A stretch of DNA of 64,000 nt from an uncultured Clostridia bacterium (GCA_947173485.1 CAMWFH010000002.1:124001-188000); one strand, 5' to 3'. Numbered from the stretch's first letter, positions 31,969 to 40,423 are shown. Numbers and translations: made by a program. Notes: generated by a model not told the origin, from the letters alone.

Positions 31969-34497
31969 CTACTGCTTGTCTAAGTAGTCCCGTATCTGCT
32001 CCTGGACGTGGCGGACCTCCCACAGCAGTTCCTCGGCGGAGACCCGCTGGGCCCCGTGGCCCATCACCAGCACCCGCTCCAGATTGTCGGAGGTGGCCAC
32101 CTTGATCTGGTGGCTGGCCCCCAGCTCGTAGGAGAGACGCTCGATGTACTGGTCCGCCGTCTCCCCCTCCTTGGTGTACACCACGTCCACGCCCCCCAGA
32201 CGCTCTGTCTTTCCGGCGTTGCCCTTCACCCGGTAGGCGTCGAACACCACTGTCAGCCGGCAGGCTTTCACCCCCTGGTAGTTGCGCAGCAGGCTGAGCA
32301 GCCGCTCCCGGGCGTCGTCCAGGCGGACCGCCGCCAGCTTTTTCAGTTCCTCCCAGGCGAAGATGATGTTGTAGCCGTCCACCAGCAGGAGGTCGTCCTT
32401 CTGGATGAAGCCCAGCCGGGGCTGGCCGTCCGTGGGGAAGGCCGGTGCCCGGCGACTCTGGCCCAGGGCCTCCATGCCCCGGTCCCGGATGGGGCCGTAG
32501 GTGCGCACGAAGATCGCCTCCAGCTCCTTGTCCCCGGAGAGGCCGCCGGACCTGGGCGGGGCCTCCGCTGCCGCCGCCGTTGGACGGGACAGGCGGATCG
32601 GGGGCGAGACGTGGGCATGGGCGGGCACGTCCTGCCATTTCACCGTAAAAGCGGCCCCGTGGGAGCAAAAGACGGAGTCCGGCGGGGCGTCCAGGTCGTG
32701 CTCCGGCTCGTAGCCCATGGCGGCGACGATCTCCCCGGCGTTGTGGCAGGGGCGGTAGCCCGCCGGTTCGTAGGACAGCCGGCCCAGGCCCTTGGTATAG
32801 GCCGCCACCGTCCGCCCGTAGTCCCGGAGGGCGGCGACCGGGGCCGCGCCGTCCAGGATGGCGGCATCCTCCTCGTAGCTGGGGCCCTCGAAGGTGCCCC
32901 CCATGGTCTGGAGGTCCGCCATGGCACGGCCCACGCTCTCCTGGGGCACCTCCAGCCGGAAGGCGTACCAGGGCTCCAGCAGGATGCTGTCCGCCCCCAT
33001 GAGCCCCTGGCGCACCGCCCGGTAGGTGGCCTGGCGAAAGTCGCCGCCCTCGGTGTGCTTGACGTGGGCCCGGCCCGCGAGCAGGGAGATCTTCATATCT
33101 GTGATGGCGCTGCCGGTGAGGACGCCCGGGTGGGGCCGCTCGGCTAAGTGGGTCAGCACCAGCCGCTGCCAGTTCAGGTCCAGGTCATCTGTAGAGCAGA
33201 GGGAGCCGAAGCGCAGGCCGCTGCCCCGCTCCCCCGGCTCCAGCAGGAGGTGGACCTCGGCGTAGTGGCGCAAAGGCTCGAAGTGGCCCACCCCCAGGGC
33301 CGGCCCGGCGATGGTCTCCCGGTAGACGATGCTGCCCTCGCCGAAGCCGACCTCCACCCCGAACCGCTCCCGGATGAGCCGGGCCATCACCTCCAGCTGG
33401 ACCTCGCCCATGAGCTGGACGTGGATCTCCCGCTCATTCCAGAGGATGCGGAGCTGGGGGTCCTCCTCCTCCAGCTGGCGCAGGTCCCGCAGGAGGGCGT
33501 GGATATCGCAGCCCTCCGGTGGCAGGACCCGGTAGGTCAGCACCGGTTCCAGGACGGGGGGCGTGTCCGCCGCCTCGGCCCCCAGGCCGTCGCCGGGGCG
33601 GGTCCAGGTGATGCCGGTGACGGCGCAGACGGTCCCCGCTTCGGCCCGGTCGATGGTGCGGTACTTGGCCCCGGAGCAGATGCGGATCTGGTTGACCTTC
33701 TCCTCCCCGCCGGGGAGGACGCTGCGCACGTCCAGGGCGCCGCCGGTGATCTTGAGGTAGGTCAGCCGCTCGCCCCCCTCCCGGGCGATCTTGAACACCC
33801 GTGCCCCGAAGGTCTCCGGCCAGTCCGGCGGCGGGGCGAAGCGGTCCAGCAGGTCTAAGAACGCCCCTACGCCCTCCAGCCGCAGCGCCGCGCCGAAGCA
33901 GCAGGGGAACACCAGCCGCCGGCGGACCAGGGAGGCGGTGTCGGCATCGGTGACGGCCTGGCCGGAGAGGTAGCGCTCCATCAGGGCCTCATCGGTCCCG
34001 GCCAGCTCCTCCTGGAGGGCGGCGGGGTCCATGGAGAAGTCCAGGCAGGCCGGGTCCAGGCGGCGCAGGCCCTGGAGGACCCGCTCCCGGTCCGCCCCCG
34101 GCAGGTCCATCTTGTTGATGAAGAGGAAGGTGGGGATGCGGCGGGCTTTGAGGAGCCGCCAGAGGGTGCGGGTGTGGCTCTGGACGCCGTCGGTGCCGCT
34201 GATGACCAGGATGGCGTAGTCCAGCACCTGCAAGGTGCGCTCCATCTCGGCGGAGAAGTCCACATGGCCGGGGGTGTCCAGCAAAGTGACCTCCTTGTCC
34301 CCCAGGGGGAACACCGCCTGCTTGGAGAAGATGGTGATGCCCCGCTCCCGCTCCAGGGCGTGGATATCCAGGAAGGCGTCCCCGTGGTCCACCCGGCCCA
34401 GGCGGCGCAGGGCCCCGGCCAGATAGAGCATCCCCTCGGAGAGGGTGGTCTTTCCCGCGTCCACATGGGCCAATATACCGATAACGAGCTTTTTCAT
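31969..34497 (-). CDS. TetM/EF-G-like ribosomal GTPase fused to a YacP/Rae1-like NYN ribonuclease domain
   Basis: 842 residues from the ATG at 34497. Residues 1-~640 follow the ribosomal-protection/EF-G plan: G1 AHVDAGKTT (10-18), GITI (~53), G3 DTPGH (74-78), G4 NKMD (128-131), domain II, then EF-G-like domains III-V. After a Pro/Ala-rich linker and a KELEAIFVRTYGPI segment, residues ~700-842 form a NYN/PIN-like nuclease: LLLVDGYNIIFAWEEL, VVFDAYRVKGN, YTKEGETADQYIE and VATSDN. These are the blocks of Bacillus Rae1 (YacP), which enters the ribosomal A site and cuts mRNA. The four acidic positions (D707, D753, D782, D804) are present. Plausible role: GTP-driven entry to stalled ribosomes followed by A-site mRNA cleavage. 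Drug resistance is not implied by sequence. Confidence 0.88.
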   Translation of the reverse strand: MKKLVIGILAHVDAGKTTLSEGMLYLAGALRRLGRVDHGDAFLDIHALERERGITIFSKQAVFPLGDKEVTLLDTPGHVDFSAEMERTLQVLDYAILVISGTDGVQSHTRTLWRLLKARRIPTFLFINKMDLPGADRERVLQGLRRLDPACLDFSMDPAALQEELAGTDEALMERYLSGQAVTDADTASLVRRRLVFPCCFGAALRLEGVGAFLDLLDRFAPPPDWPETFGARVFKIAREGGERLTYLKITGGALDVRSVLPGGEEKVNQIRICSGAKYRTIDRAEAGTVCAVTGITWTRPGDGLGAEAADTPPVLEPVLTYRVLPPEGCDIHALLRDLRQLEEEDPQLRILWNEREIHVQLMGEVQLEVMARLIRERFGVEVGFGEGSIVYRETIAGPALGVGHFEPLRHYAEVHLLLEPGERGSGLRFGSLCSTDDLDLNWQRLVLTHLAERPHPGVLTGSAITDMKISLLAGRAHVKHTEGGDFRQATYRAVRQGLMGADSILLEPWYAFRLEVPQESVGRAMADLQTMGGTFEGPSYEEDAAILDGAAPVAALRDYGRTVAAYTKGLGRLSYEPAGYRPCHNAGEIVAAMGYEPEHDLDAPPDSVFCSHGAAFTVKWQDVPAHAHVSPPIRLSRPTAAAAEAPPRSGGLSGDKELEAIFVRTYGPIRDRGMEALGQSRRAPAFPTDGQPRLGFIQKDDLLLVDGYNIIFAWEELKKLAAVRLDDARERLLSLLRNYQGVKACRLTVVFDAYRVKGNAGKTERLGGVDVVYTKEGETADQYIERLSYELGASHQIKVATSDNLERVLVMGHGAQRVSAEELLWEVRHVQEQIRDYLDKQ

Positions 34498-34572
34498 AGT
34501 CCTTTCCCCGCCCAGCCGGGCGCTCCTTCTGTTTGATCGTATTATATGCCCTTTGCGCGGAGATCTCAATAT

Positions 34573-34606
34573 AAAAAAGCTATCAAAAGGTGTACCTTCT
34601 GATAGC
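34573..34606 (-). terminator. Terminator-like hairpin in the leader of the GTPase-NYN gene (attenuator candidate)
   Basis: On the minus strand GCTATCA pairs with TGATAGC (34606-34600 with 34585-34579) and AAGG with CCTT inside it. Six T follow (34578-34573). It lies between the predicted start point near 34616 and the coding start at 34497, so full-length mRNA would require read-through. Confidence 0.65.
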
Positions 34607-34622
34607 AAACTATGTCACATAT

Positions 34623-34651
34623 AAAATACCACAAACTGACTAGATTTGCAA
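34623..34651 (-). promoter_or_regulatory. Promoter candidate for the GTPase-NYN gene
   Basis: On the minus strand TTGCAA (34651-34646) and TATTTT (34628-34623) are 17 bp apart, 120 nt upstream of the coding start and immediately before the hairpin above. Confidence 0.5.
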
Positions 34652-34807
34652 GGATATTTTATAAGACGCTACAAAAAATCAGGAAAGTTTTTTCAGAGAT
34701 CTATGCTTCCCAGCATATGTCAAAAGGTACACATTTTGACATTGATGGGAGGGGAGGCTCATTTACACCGGCGGGCTGTGTACATTTATTTATCAAGGAG
34801 GGACATG

Positions 34808-37800
34808 ATGAAGCGCAGGTTTTTATGCGTCCTGCTGGCGCTCAGCATGGCGCTGACGCTCCTGCCGCCCGCCGCGCTGGCGTTTGGAGAAGACGGGAGC
34901 GGTCACAACTATAGCAAATTCTGGAGCAAAGATAAAAATACCCACTGGCACATCTGCACCGATGAGGGGCACGAGGGCGAGAAAGGGGATGAAGCGGAAC
35001 ACGACTGGGACGAGGGCACCGTAACGATGAAGCCTACCTATGCTGAGCCCGGTGAGAGGACCTTCACCTGTACGGTCTGTAGGCAGTTCAAGACAGAGCC
35101 CATTGCCCAGCTGGTGCATCACTACGCTGAAGAGTGGAGCTATGACGATCTTCATCACTGGCACGCCTGCACTGACCCGGAGTTCAAGGACCTGGATTTA
35201 CAGAAGGATAATGGTCTCCATACCTGGACGAAGGACGAAGAGCAGTCAATAGCAGCGACTGAGACTGACGATGGTAAGGACATCTATATTTGCGACATCT
35301 GCGGCAAAGTACAAGAGGAAGCCATTGGCCCAACAAAAGGACACTACTACGACACGGGCGACCATGGCTGGTCTTATGACACAACAGAGCATTGGCGTGA
35401 ATGTATAGCTCCACCGGCGCTGATAGGTGAGGAAGAGCATTCCTGTGATAAGACTTCTGAGAGAGGTCCTCACCAATTGATCGTCACAGACACCCAGATA
35501 TGGGGTCATGCGGGCGGTGGACAAAGATGGCATAAATGTACCGTCTGCGATGCAATAATTTTTTCCAGCATTCCTAGCCAAGTCGTCAGTCCCTTGTGGA
35601 GCACAGATGATGAAGGACACTGGTACGATTGCGAGAATGCGGACTGTGACGAAAAGAGTGAGTACAAAGAGCACGAGTGGAGTTGGGACATCACAAGACA
35701 GCCCGTTGAACTCGAACCCACAGAGGATAATCCTGGCGTAAAGATCTACGTTTGTTGGTTGTGTGATAAGCTCAAGCTGGAGGAGGACCCTCAGCTGGGG
35801 CACAGCTATGAAGAAGAGTGGGGCACGGATGAGAACTTCCATTGGCGCGTCTGCACCGATAAGGGGTTTGAGGGCGCGATCCACTACAAGGAGGCCCATG
35901 GGTGGAAGTGGGGTGAGATCATCCTTACTCCCACTGAGGAAGCGACCGGCGAGCAGGAACGCACCTGCACCACTTGCGGGCTGACCAAGATTGTGACCCT
36001 TCCCAAACTGCCCATCTCTGTCAAGGGCATCACGCTGGACAAGGATACCCTGACCCTGGCCGTGGGCAGCAACGAGCTCATCACCGCTACGATAACACCC
36101 GAGGACGCCGCAAACACAGGCGTGGAATGGGACACCAGCGACATGGTCATTGCCTGGGTAAATGATTACGGCCGTGTGTACGCTAAAGCCGAGGGCACCG
36201 TGACCATCACTGCCACCACGCAAGACGGCGGCAAGACCGCGACCTGCGAGGTCACCGTCACCGCGGCCCCGGCGCCCGTTGACGTCACCGGCGTCACGCT
36301 GGACAAGAACACCATGACCCTGGCCCTGGTGAACGGCAGTGGGACCCTCACTGCCACGGTGGCCCCCGCGAACGCCACCAACAAGGACGTGACCTGGGCC
36401 TCCAGCAACACGTCTGTTGCCACGGTGGACGCCAACGGCAACGTGACCGCTGTAGGCGAGGGCACCACGACCATCACCGTCACCACAGCGGACGGCGGCA
36501 AGACCGCAAGCTGCGAGGTCACCGTCAGCGCGGCCCAGACGGCTGTCGCTGTCACGGGCGTCACGCTGAACAAGACCACCCTGACCCTGACCGTGGGCAG
36601 CAGCGAGACCCTCACCGCTACCGTAGCGCCCGCGAACGCCACTAACCAAGCCGTGGCCTGGTCCTCCGGCGCCCCGGCTATCGCCACCGTAGACGCGAAT
36701 GGCAAGGTGACCGCCGTGACCGAAGGCCGCGTGACCATCACTGTCACCACAGGGGACGGCGGTAAGACCGCGACCTGCGAGGTCACCGTCACCGCAGCCC
36801 CGGCGCCGGGTGGTCTCACCATCGCCTTCAACGCCAACGGCGGCACCGTGGCCCCGGCCACAGCCACCACCGGCGCTAACGGCAAGCTGACCAGCCTGCC
36901 CACGCCGACCCGCAGCGGCTACACCTTTGATGGTTGGTTCACGGCGGCGACTGGCGGGGATGCGGTCAATACCAACACCGTATTCACCCAGAATACCACC
37001 ATCTACGCCCACTGGACCGCCAACTCCGGCAGCGGCGGCTCCGGCGGCGGTGGTGGCGGTGGCAGCGGTGGAGGGGGCAGTAGCAGCTCCACCGTCAAGG
37101 TCCCCGTGTCTGGGGATGATAACTCCGTCCAAGTCAGCGCCTCTGTATCCGGCACCACGGCCACGGTCGGCGGGCTGGACACGAAACAGCTGGATACCGT
37201 TGCCGGGGACAGCAGCAAGGACAGCATGGTCGAGGTGGACCTCACCGGTCTGAAGCAAACTATCAGCACCGTGGAGCTGCCCGCCGATACCCTCAAGGAG
37301 ATCGCCAAGGCCGCCGCCGATGAGAACAACGGCACCCGCGGCCTGACCATCAAGCTGCCCGCCGCGGAGGCGTCCTTCGATGCCGCCGCCCTGGATGAGA
37401 TCCAGAAGCAGGCCAGCAGCAAGATCGCCCTGACCATCGCCCCGGCCAGCTCCTCCGCTCTCAACGCCCGTCAGAAGGAGACCGTGGGGAACGCCCCGGT
37501 GTTCGACCTGACCATGAAGAGCGGCAGCAAGACCATCACCGACTTCGGCGGCGGCTACGCCACCATCTCCGTGCCCTACGAGCTGGCCAAGGGCCAAGAC
37601 CCGGCTGGCATCGTGGTCTACTACCTGGACAACAGCGGCAACATCCACGCCTGCGAGACCATGTATGACGTGCGGACCGGGCGGGCCATCTTCACCACCG
37701 GCCACCTGTCCCTGTACTTCGTGGGCTACGCCCCGGAGAACCTGGTGAACTTCGCCGATGTCGCCTCCGGCGCGTACTACTATGACGCCGTGGTGTGGGC

Positions 37801-38272
37801 CGTGGCCAACGGCATCACCAAGGGCACCTCCGCCACCGCTTTCAGCCCGGACCTTTCCTGCACCCGGGCCCAGACCGTCACCTTCCTGTGGCGTGCCGCC
37901 GGTTCCCCGGCTCCCAAGAGCAGTGTGAACCCCTTCACCGATGTGAAGGCTGGCGCGTACTACTATGACGCCGTCCTGTGGGCCGTGGAGCAGGGCATCA
38001 CCAAGGGCACCGGCGCTGACACGTTCAGCCCCGACGCCACCGTGACCCGCGGTCAGACCGTGACCTTCCTGTACCGTGCAGCCGGTTCCCCGACGGTGGA
38101 TGGCAGCAGTTCCTTCGGCGACGTGGCGGAGAACGCCTACTACGCTGGAGCGGTGAAGTGGGCCGTGGACAAGGATGTTACCAAAGGGACCTCCGCTAGT
38201 GCGTTCAGCCCGAACAGCGACTGCACCCGCGGCCAGATCGTGACCTTCCTCTATCGGGATAGAGTGGACTGA
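34808..38272 (+). CDS. Large S-layer-homology surface protein with HW-C repeats and Big2 domains
   Basis: Start at 34808 (6 nt after GGAGG; ATG at 34805 is also possible) opens a signal peptide ending AALAFG. Order: (1) ~380 residues of degenerate 45-80-residue repeats built around HW..C and a second Cys, e.g. NTHWHICTDEGHEG, HHWHACTDPEF, GHWYDCENADCDE; (2) three Big2 immunoglobulin-like domains of ~80 residues (VTGVTLDKNTMTLAL..., VTGVTLNKTTLTLTV...); (3) one Listeria-Bacteroides/InlB B-type repeat (FNANGGTVAP ... YAHWT); (4) a Gly/Ser linker; (5) a ~200-residue unassigned domain; (6) three C-terminal SLH repeats with TRAQTVTFLWRAAGSP-type ends, which bind cell-wall polysaccharide. An adhesin or S-layer component; ligand unknown. 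1154 residues. Confidence 0.9.
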   Translation: MKRRFLCVLLALSMALTLLPPAALAFGEDGSGHNYSKFWSKDKNTHWHICTDEGHEGEKGDEAEHDWDEGTVTMKPTYAEPGERTFTCTVCRQFKTEPIAQLVHHYAEEWSYDDLHHWHACTDPEFKDLDLQKDNGLHTWTKDEEQSIAATETDDGKDIYICDICGKVQEEAIGPTKGHYYDTGDHGWSYDTTEHWRECIAPPALIGEEEHSCDKTSERGPHQLIVTDTQIWGHAGGGQRWHKCTVCDAIIFSSIPSQVVSPLWSTDDEGHWYDCENADCDEKSEYKEHEWSWDITRQPVELEPTEDNPGVKIYVCWLCDKLKLEEDPQLGHSYEEEWGTDENFHWRVCTDKGFEGAIHYKEAHGWKWGEIILTPTEEATGEQERTCTTCGLTKIVTLPKLPISVKGITLDKDTLTLAVGSNELITATITPEDAANTGVEWDTSDMVIAWVNDYGRVYAKAEGTVTITATTQDGGKTATCEVTVTAAPAPVDVTGVTLDKNTMTLALVNGSGTLTATVAPANATNKDVTWASSNTSVATVDANGNVTAVGEGTTTITVTTADGGKTASCEVTVSAAQTAVAVTGVTLNKTTLTLTVGSSETLTATVAPANATNQAVAWSSGAPAIATVDANGKVTAVTEGRVTITVTTGDGGKTATCEVTVTAAPAPGGLTIAFNANGGTVAPATATTGANGKLTSLPTPTRSGYTFDGWFTAATGGDAVNTNTVFTQNTTIYAHWTANSGSGGSGGGGGGGSGGGGSSSSTVKVPVSGDDNSVQVSASVSGTTATVGGLDTKQLDTVAGDSSKDSMVEVDLTGLKQTISTVELPADTLKEIAKAAADENNGTRGLTIKLPAAEASFDAAALDEIQKQASSKIALTIAPASSSALNARQKETVGNAPVFDLTMKSGSKTITDFGGGYATISVPYELAKGQDPAGIVVYYLDNSGNIHACETMYDVRTGRAIFTTGHLSLYFVGYAPENLVNFADVASGAYYYDAVVWAVANGITKGTSATAFSPDLSCTRAQTVTFLWRAAGSPAPKSSVNPFTDVKAGAYYYDAVLWAVEQGITKGTGADTFSPDATVTRGQTVTFLYRAAGSPTVDGSSSFGDVAENAYYAGAVKWAVDKDVTKGTSASAFSPNSDCTRGQIVTFLYRDRVD

Positions 38273-38301
38273 TCACCTAACGGACCGCACCGCAAGGACC
38301 C

Positions 38302-38340
38302 AAGAGGGCCGGCTGGGAAAACCAGCCGGCCCTCTTTATC
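38302..38340. terminator. Bidirectional terminator between the surface protein and recR
   Basis: A perfect 15-bp stem (38302-38316 with 38322-38336) with a GAAAA loop and TTTAT after it. It serves the plus-strand surface gene and may also stop the convergent recR transcript. Confidence 0.88.
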
Positions 38341-38349
38341 GCAGTATCC

Positions 38350-38949
38350 CTATATCTCCTGCCGCCCCTCCAGCGCCCGCATCAGTGTGGCGTCGTCGGC
38401 GAACTCCAGGTGGCCCCCCACAGGGATGCCGTAGGCCAGTCGGGTGATCTTCGTCCCGAAGGGCCGCAGCAGCCGGGCCAGGTACATGGCGGTGGCCTCT
38501 CCCTCGGTGTCCGGGTTGGTGGCCATGATGACCTCCTGGATGTCCCCCTTGGCCACTCGTTCCACCAGGGACTTGATCTGGAGGTCGTCAGGGCCCACAT
38601 GGTTCATGGGGCTGAGGACCCCGTGGAGGACATGGTAGCGGCCCTGGAACTCATGGGACCGCTCCAGGGCGACCACGTCCCGGGGGTCCGCCACCACGCA
38701 GATGACGCTCTCCTCCCGCCGGGGGGAGGCGCAGATGGGGCACAGCCCGCCGGCGCTCAGGTTCTGGCAGACCGGGCAGAGGGTGACCTGCTGCCGGGCG
38801 GCCAGGATGGCGTTGGCGAAGGCGGCGGCCTCCTCCTCCGGCAGGTGCAGCACATGGAAGGCCAGCCGCTGGGCGGACCGGGCGCCGATGCCCGGCAGCT
38901 TGGCGAACTGCTCCACCAGCTCCTCCAGGGGCGCGGGAAAATAGTTCAT
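38350..38949 (-). CDS. recR: Recombination mediator protein RecR
   Basis: Loads RecA at single-strand gaps with RecF/RecO. HhH region KLPGIGARSAQRLAFHVL at residues 17-34, a four-Cys zinc finger (CPVC ... CPIC, ~57-72), Toprim motif VVADPRD and the EVIMATNPDTEGEATA Walker-B-like block. 199 residues is standard. GGAGGG precedes the ATG; 14 nt after rpe. The usual dnaX-ybaB neighbours are absent here. Confidence 0.96.
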   Translation of the reverse strand: MNYFPAPLEELVEQFAKLPGIGARSAQRLAFHVLHLPEEEAAAFANAILAARQQVTLCPVCQNLSAGGLCPICASPRREESVICVVADPRDVVALERSHEFQGRYHVLHGVLSPMNHVGPDDLQIKSLVERVAKGDIQEVIMATNPDTEGEATAMYLARLLRPFGTKITRLAYGIPVGGHLEFADDATLMRALEGRQEI

Positions 38950-38963
38950 AGAAGAGCCCTCCC

Positions 38964-39620
38964 TTACGCCTGTCCGGCCTGCCGCAGGGCCTGGATGCGC
39001 CCAGGGATGTCCTCCGCCCGGTAGACGGCGGACCCGGCCACCAGCACGTTGGCCCCGGCGGCCACGGCGATGGGGGCGGTGGCGGGGGAGATGCCGCCGT
39101 CCACCTCCAGCTCACAGCCGGGGGCGCGCTCCTGGATATACTGCCGGATGGCCGCCACCTTGGGCATCATGTCCTCCATGAAGGACTGCCCGCCGAAGCC
39201 CGGCTCCACGGTCATCACCAGGACCATGTCGCACATCTCCAGGAAGGGCAGCACCGCCCCGGCGGGGGTGGTGGGCTTGAGGACCACCCCGGCCCGCTTG
39301 CCCAGGGCATGGATCCGCTCCAGGGCCAGGCGGGTGTCCTCCTGGGTGCCGGCCTCCACATGGACGGTGACGATATCCGCCCCCGCCTTGCAGAAGGCCT
39401 CCACATACCGCACCGGGCGGTCGATCATCAGGTGGACATCCAGGGGCAGGCTGGTGACAGGCCGCAGGGCTGCCACCACGGGGATCCCGATAGTGATATT
39501 GGGGACGAAGAGACCATCCATCACGTCCACATGGACGTAGTCGGCGGAGGAGATCTTTTGGATATCCCGCTCTAAGTTCGCGAAATCGGCGGCGAGGATG
39601 GAGGGAGCCACTTTGACCAT
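38964..39620 (-). CDS. rpe: Ribulose-phosphate 3-epimerase
   Basis: Interconverts ribulose 5-phosphate and xylulose 5-phosphate. TIM-barrel motifs KVAPSILAADF, HVDVMDGLFVPN, DVHLMI, MTVEPGFGGQSF and EVDGGI carry the metal-binding His/Asp set. 218 residues from the ATG at 39620; the open frame upstream is GC-rich non-coding DNA. Co-directional with recR. Confidence 0.95.
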   Translation of the reverse strand: MVKVAPSILAADFANLERDIQKISSADYVHVDVMDGLFVPNITIGIPVVAALRPVTSLPLDVHLMIDRPVRYVEAFCKAGADIVTVHVEAGTQEDTRLALERIHALGKRAGVVLKPTTPAGAVLPFLEMCDMVLVMTVEPGFGGQSFMEDMMPKVAAIRQYIQERAPGCELEVDGGISPATAPIAVAAGANVLVAGSAVYRAEDIPGRIQALRQAGQA

Positions 39621-39790
39621 AGAAGATCGATCCTTTCTTGCTGGTTTTACCGGGGGAGGCACGCCTCCCAGGCGGTCCCGCACCCTGGACAGCCCCCGCC
39701 GCATAGGATGCACTGAGCGGCAGGGAGCCTTGGGCGAGAGATCTGCTTCCGCGCGGCCGCGTCCCACAGCGCCCAAGGCCAGCCGCATGA
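39621..39790 (-). other. GC-rich structured stretch upstream of rpe
   Basis: Between the heptad-repeat gene and rpe. It contains a perfect 10-bp stem, GCCTTGGGCG/CGCCCAAGGC (39727-39736 with 39770-39779), enclosing a GC-rich loop, and a GGGAGGC/GCCTCCC hairpin near 39655-39671. No good promoter is visible and I recognise no riboswitch class. It could be the rpe leader. Confidence 0.35.
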
Positions 39791-39823
39791 TATAAAAGGG
39801 GCAGACCGGGCCGGTCTGCCCCT
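39790..39823 (-). terminator. Terminator of the heptad-repeat protein gene
   Basis: Stem of 10-11 bp (39797-39807 with 39813-39823), GGGCC loop, followed on the minus strand by TTTTATAT. Lies just after the stop at 39842. Confidence 0.85.
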
Positions 39824-39841
39824 AAGTGGGTCAGGGGGGCG

Positions 39842-40360
39842 TCACTGCGCCATTTTCAGCTCAGCGATATCTGTCTGCATGGAGCGGATGACGAGTTTGA
39901 CGGTATCGAGCTCCTCCTCGTGGGCTTCCAGGCGGCTCTTGGGGGCCAGGGTCTCCTGTAGGAGGGTATGCCCCTCCGCCAGCAGATGGAGAGAAGGTAG
40001 GACCTCGTTCTCCTGGGTGAGGGCGACGATGGTCAGCCGCTCGTCCATATCGGAGACCTGCTCCTTGAGACTGGTCATATCCTCCTTCAGGCTGGTCACA
40101 TCGGTCTTGAGGCCGGCCACGTCGGTCTCAAGGGCCGTGACACGGACCTTGACGTCTGCCATATCCTCCTTCAGGACGGCCACGTCCTCCTTCAGGACGG
40201 CCACGTCCTCCTTCAGGACGGCCACGTCCTCTTTTAGACCAGCCACATCTGTTTTGAGGCCAGCCACGTCCTGCTTTAGGTCGCTGATGTCTGCCCGCAT
40301 CTCGGAAAAACCTACTGTGAGGTTCTCCAGCATGAGCAGGATCTTTTCTTCGTTGTTCAT
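39842..40360 (-). CDS. Heptad-repeat coiled-coil protein
   Basis: 172 residues from the ATG at 40360 (GGGGAGAG upstream). Residues ~15-110 are an almost uninterrupted series of seven-residue units of the type D-V-A-x-L-K-E/T, predicted to form a long parallel coiled coil. A second helix-rich part (~110-172) follows. No membrane segment or signal. Similar proteins are found in phage and Clostridia genomes with unknown roles. The gene has its own promoter and terminator and is a single-gene unit. Confidence 0.7.
   Translation of the reverse strand: MNNEEKILLMLENLTVGFSEMRADISDLKQDVAGLKTDVAGLKEDVAVLKEDVAVLKEDVAVLKEDMADVKVRVTALETDVAGLKTDVTSLKEDMTSLKEQVSDMDERLTIVALTQENEVLPSLHLLAEGHTLLQETLAPKSRLEAHEEELDTVKLVIRSMQTDIAELKMAQ
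40164..40226 (-). repeat. Three identical 21-bp tandem repeats inside the coiled-coil gene
   Basis: Units 40164-40184, 40185-40205 and 40206-40226 are identical at DNA level, each encoding one LKEDVAV heptad; partial copies flank them. Exact identity points to recent slippage or unequal exchange. Confidence 0.95.
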
Positions 40361-40394
40361 ATCTCTCCCCCTATCCCAAAATTTTACGATACTG

Positions 40395-40423
40395 ATTATA
40401 GCACATGCTCGTCCGCATTTCAA
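40395..40423 (-). promoter_or_regulatory. Sigma-A promoter of the coiled-coil gene
   Basis: On the minus strand TTGAAA (40423-40418) and TATAAT (40400-40395) with a 17-bp spacer, 35 nt before the coding start. Confidence 0.8.

Larger units (their letters stand above)
34498..34807. other. 310-bp divergent intergenic region with paired hairpins and promoters
   Basis: AT-rich relative to its flanks. It holds a minus-strand promoter and a terminator-like hairpin for the GTPase-NYN gene. A plus-strand promoter candidate for the surface protein is CTGACT (34636-34641) and TATAAG (34660-34665), 18 bp apart. A 9-bp perfect hairpin (34717-34725 with 34734-34742) lies in the surface-protein leader. 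I see no gene in it. Confidence 0.6.

Noticed and set aside
31969..34497. Calling this gene tetracycline resistance (tetM/tetW class)
   Set aside because: The GTPase part is only TetM-like, the NYN fusion is foreign to resistance determinants, and there is no conjugative element around it.
35246..37705. An 819-codon open frame on the minus strand inside the SLH surface gene
   Set aside because: It is antisense to a gene with signal peptide, Big2 and SLH domains, lacks a ribosome-binding site, and its translation shows only low-complexity Gly/Val/Asp runs produced by GC-rich third positions.
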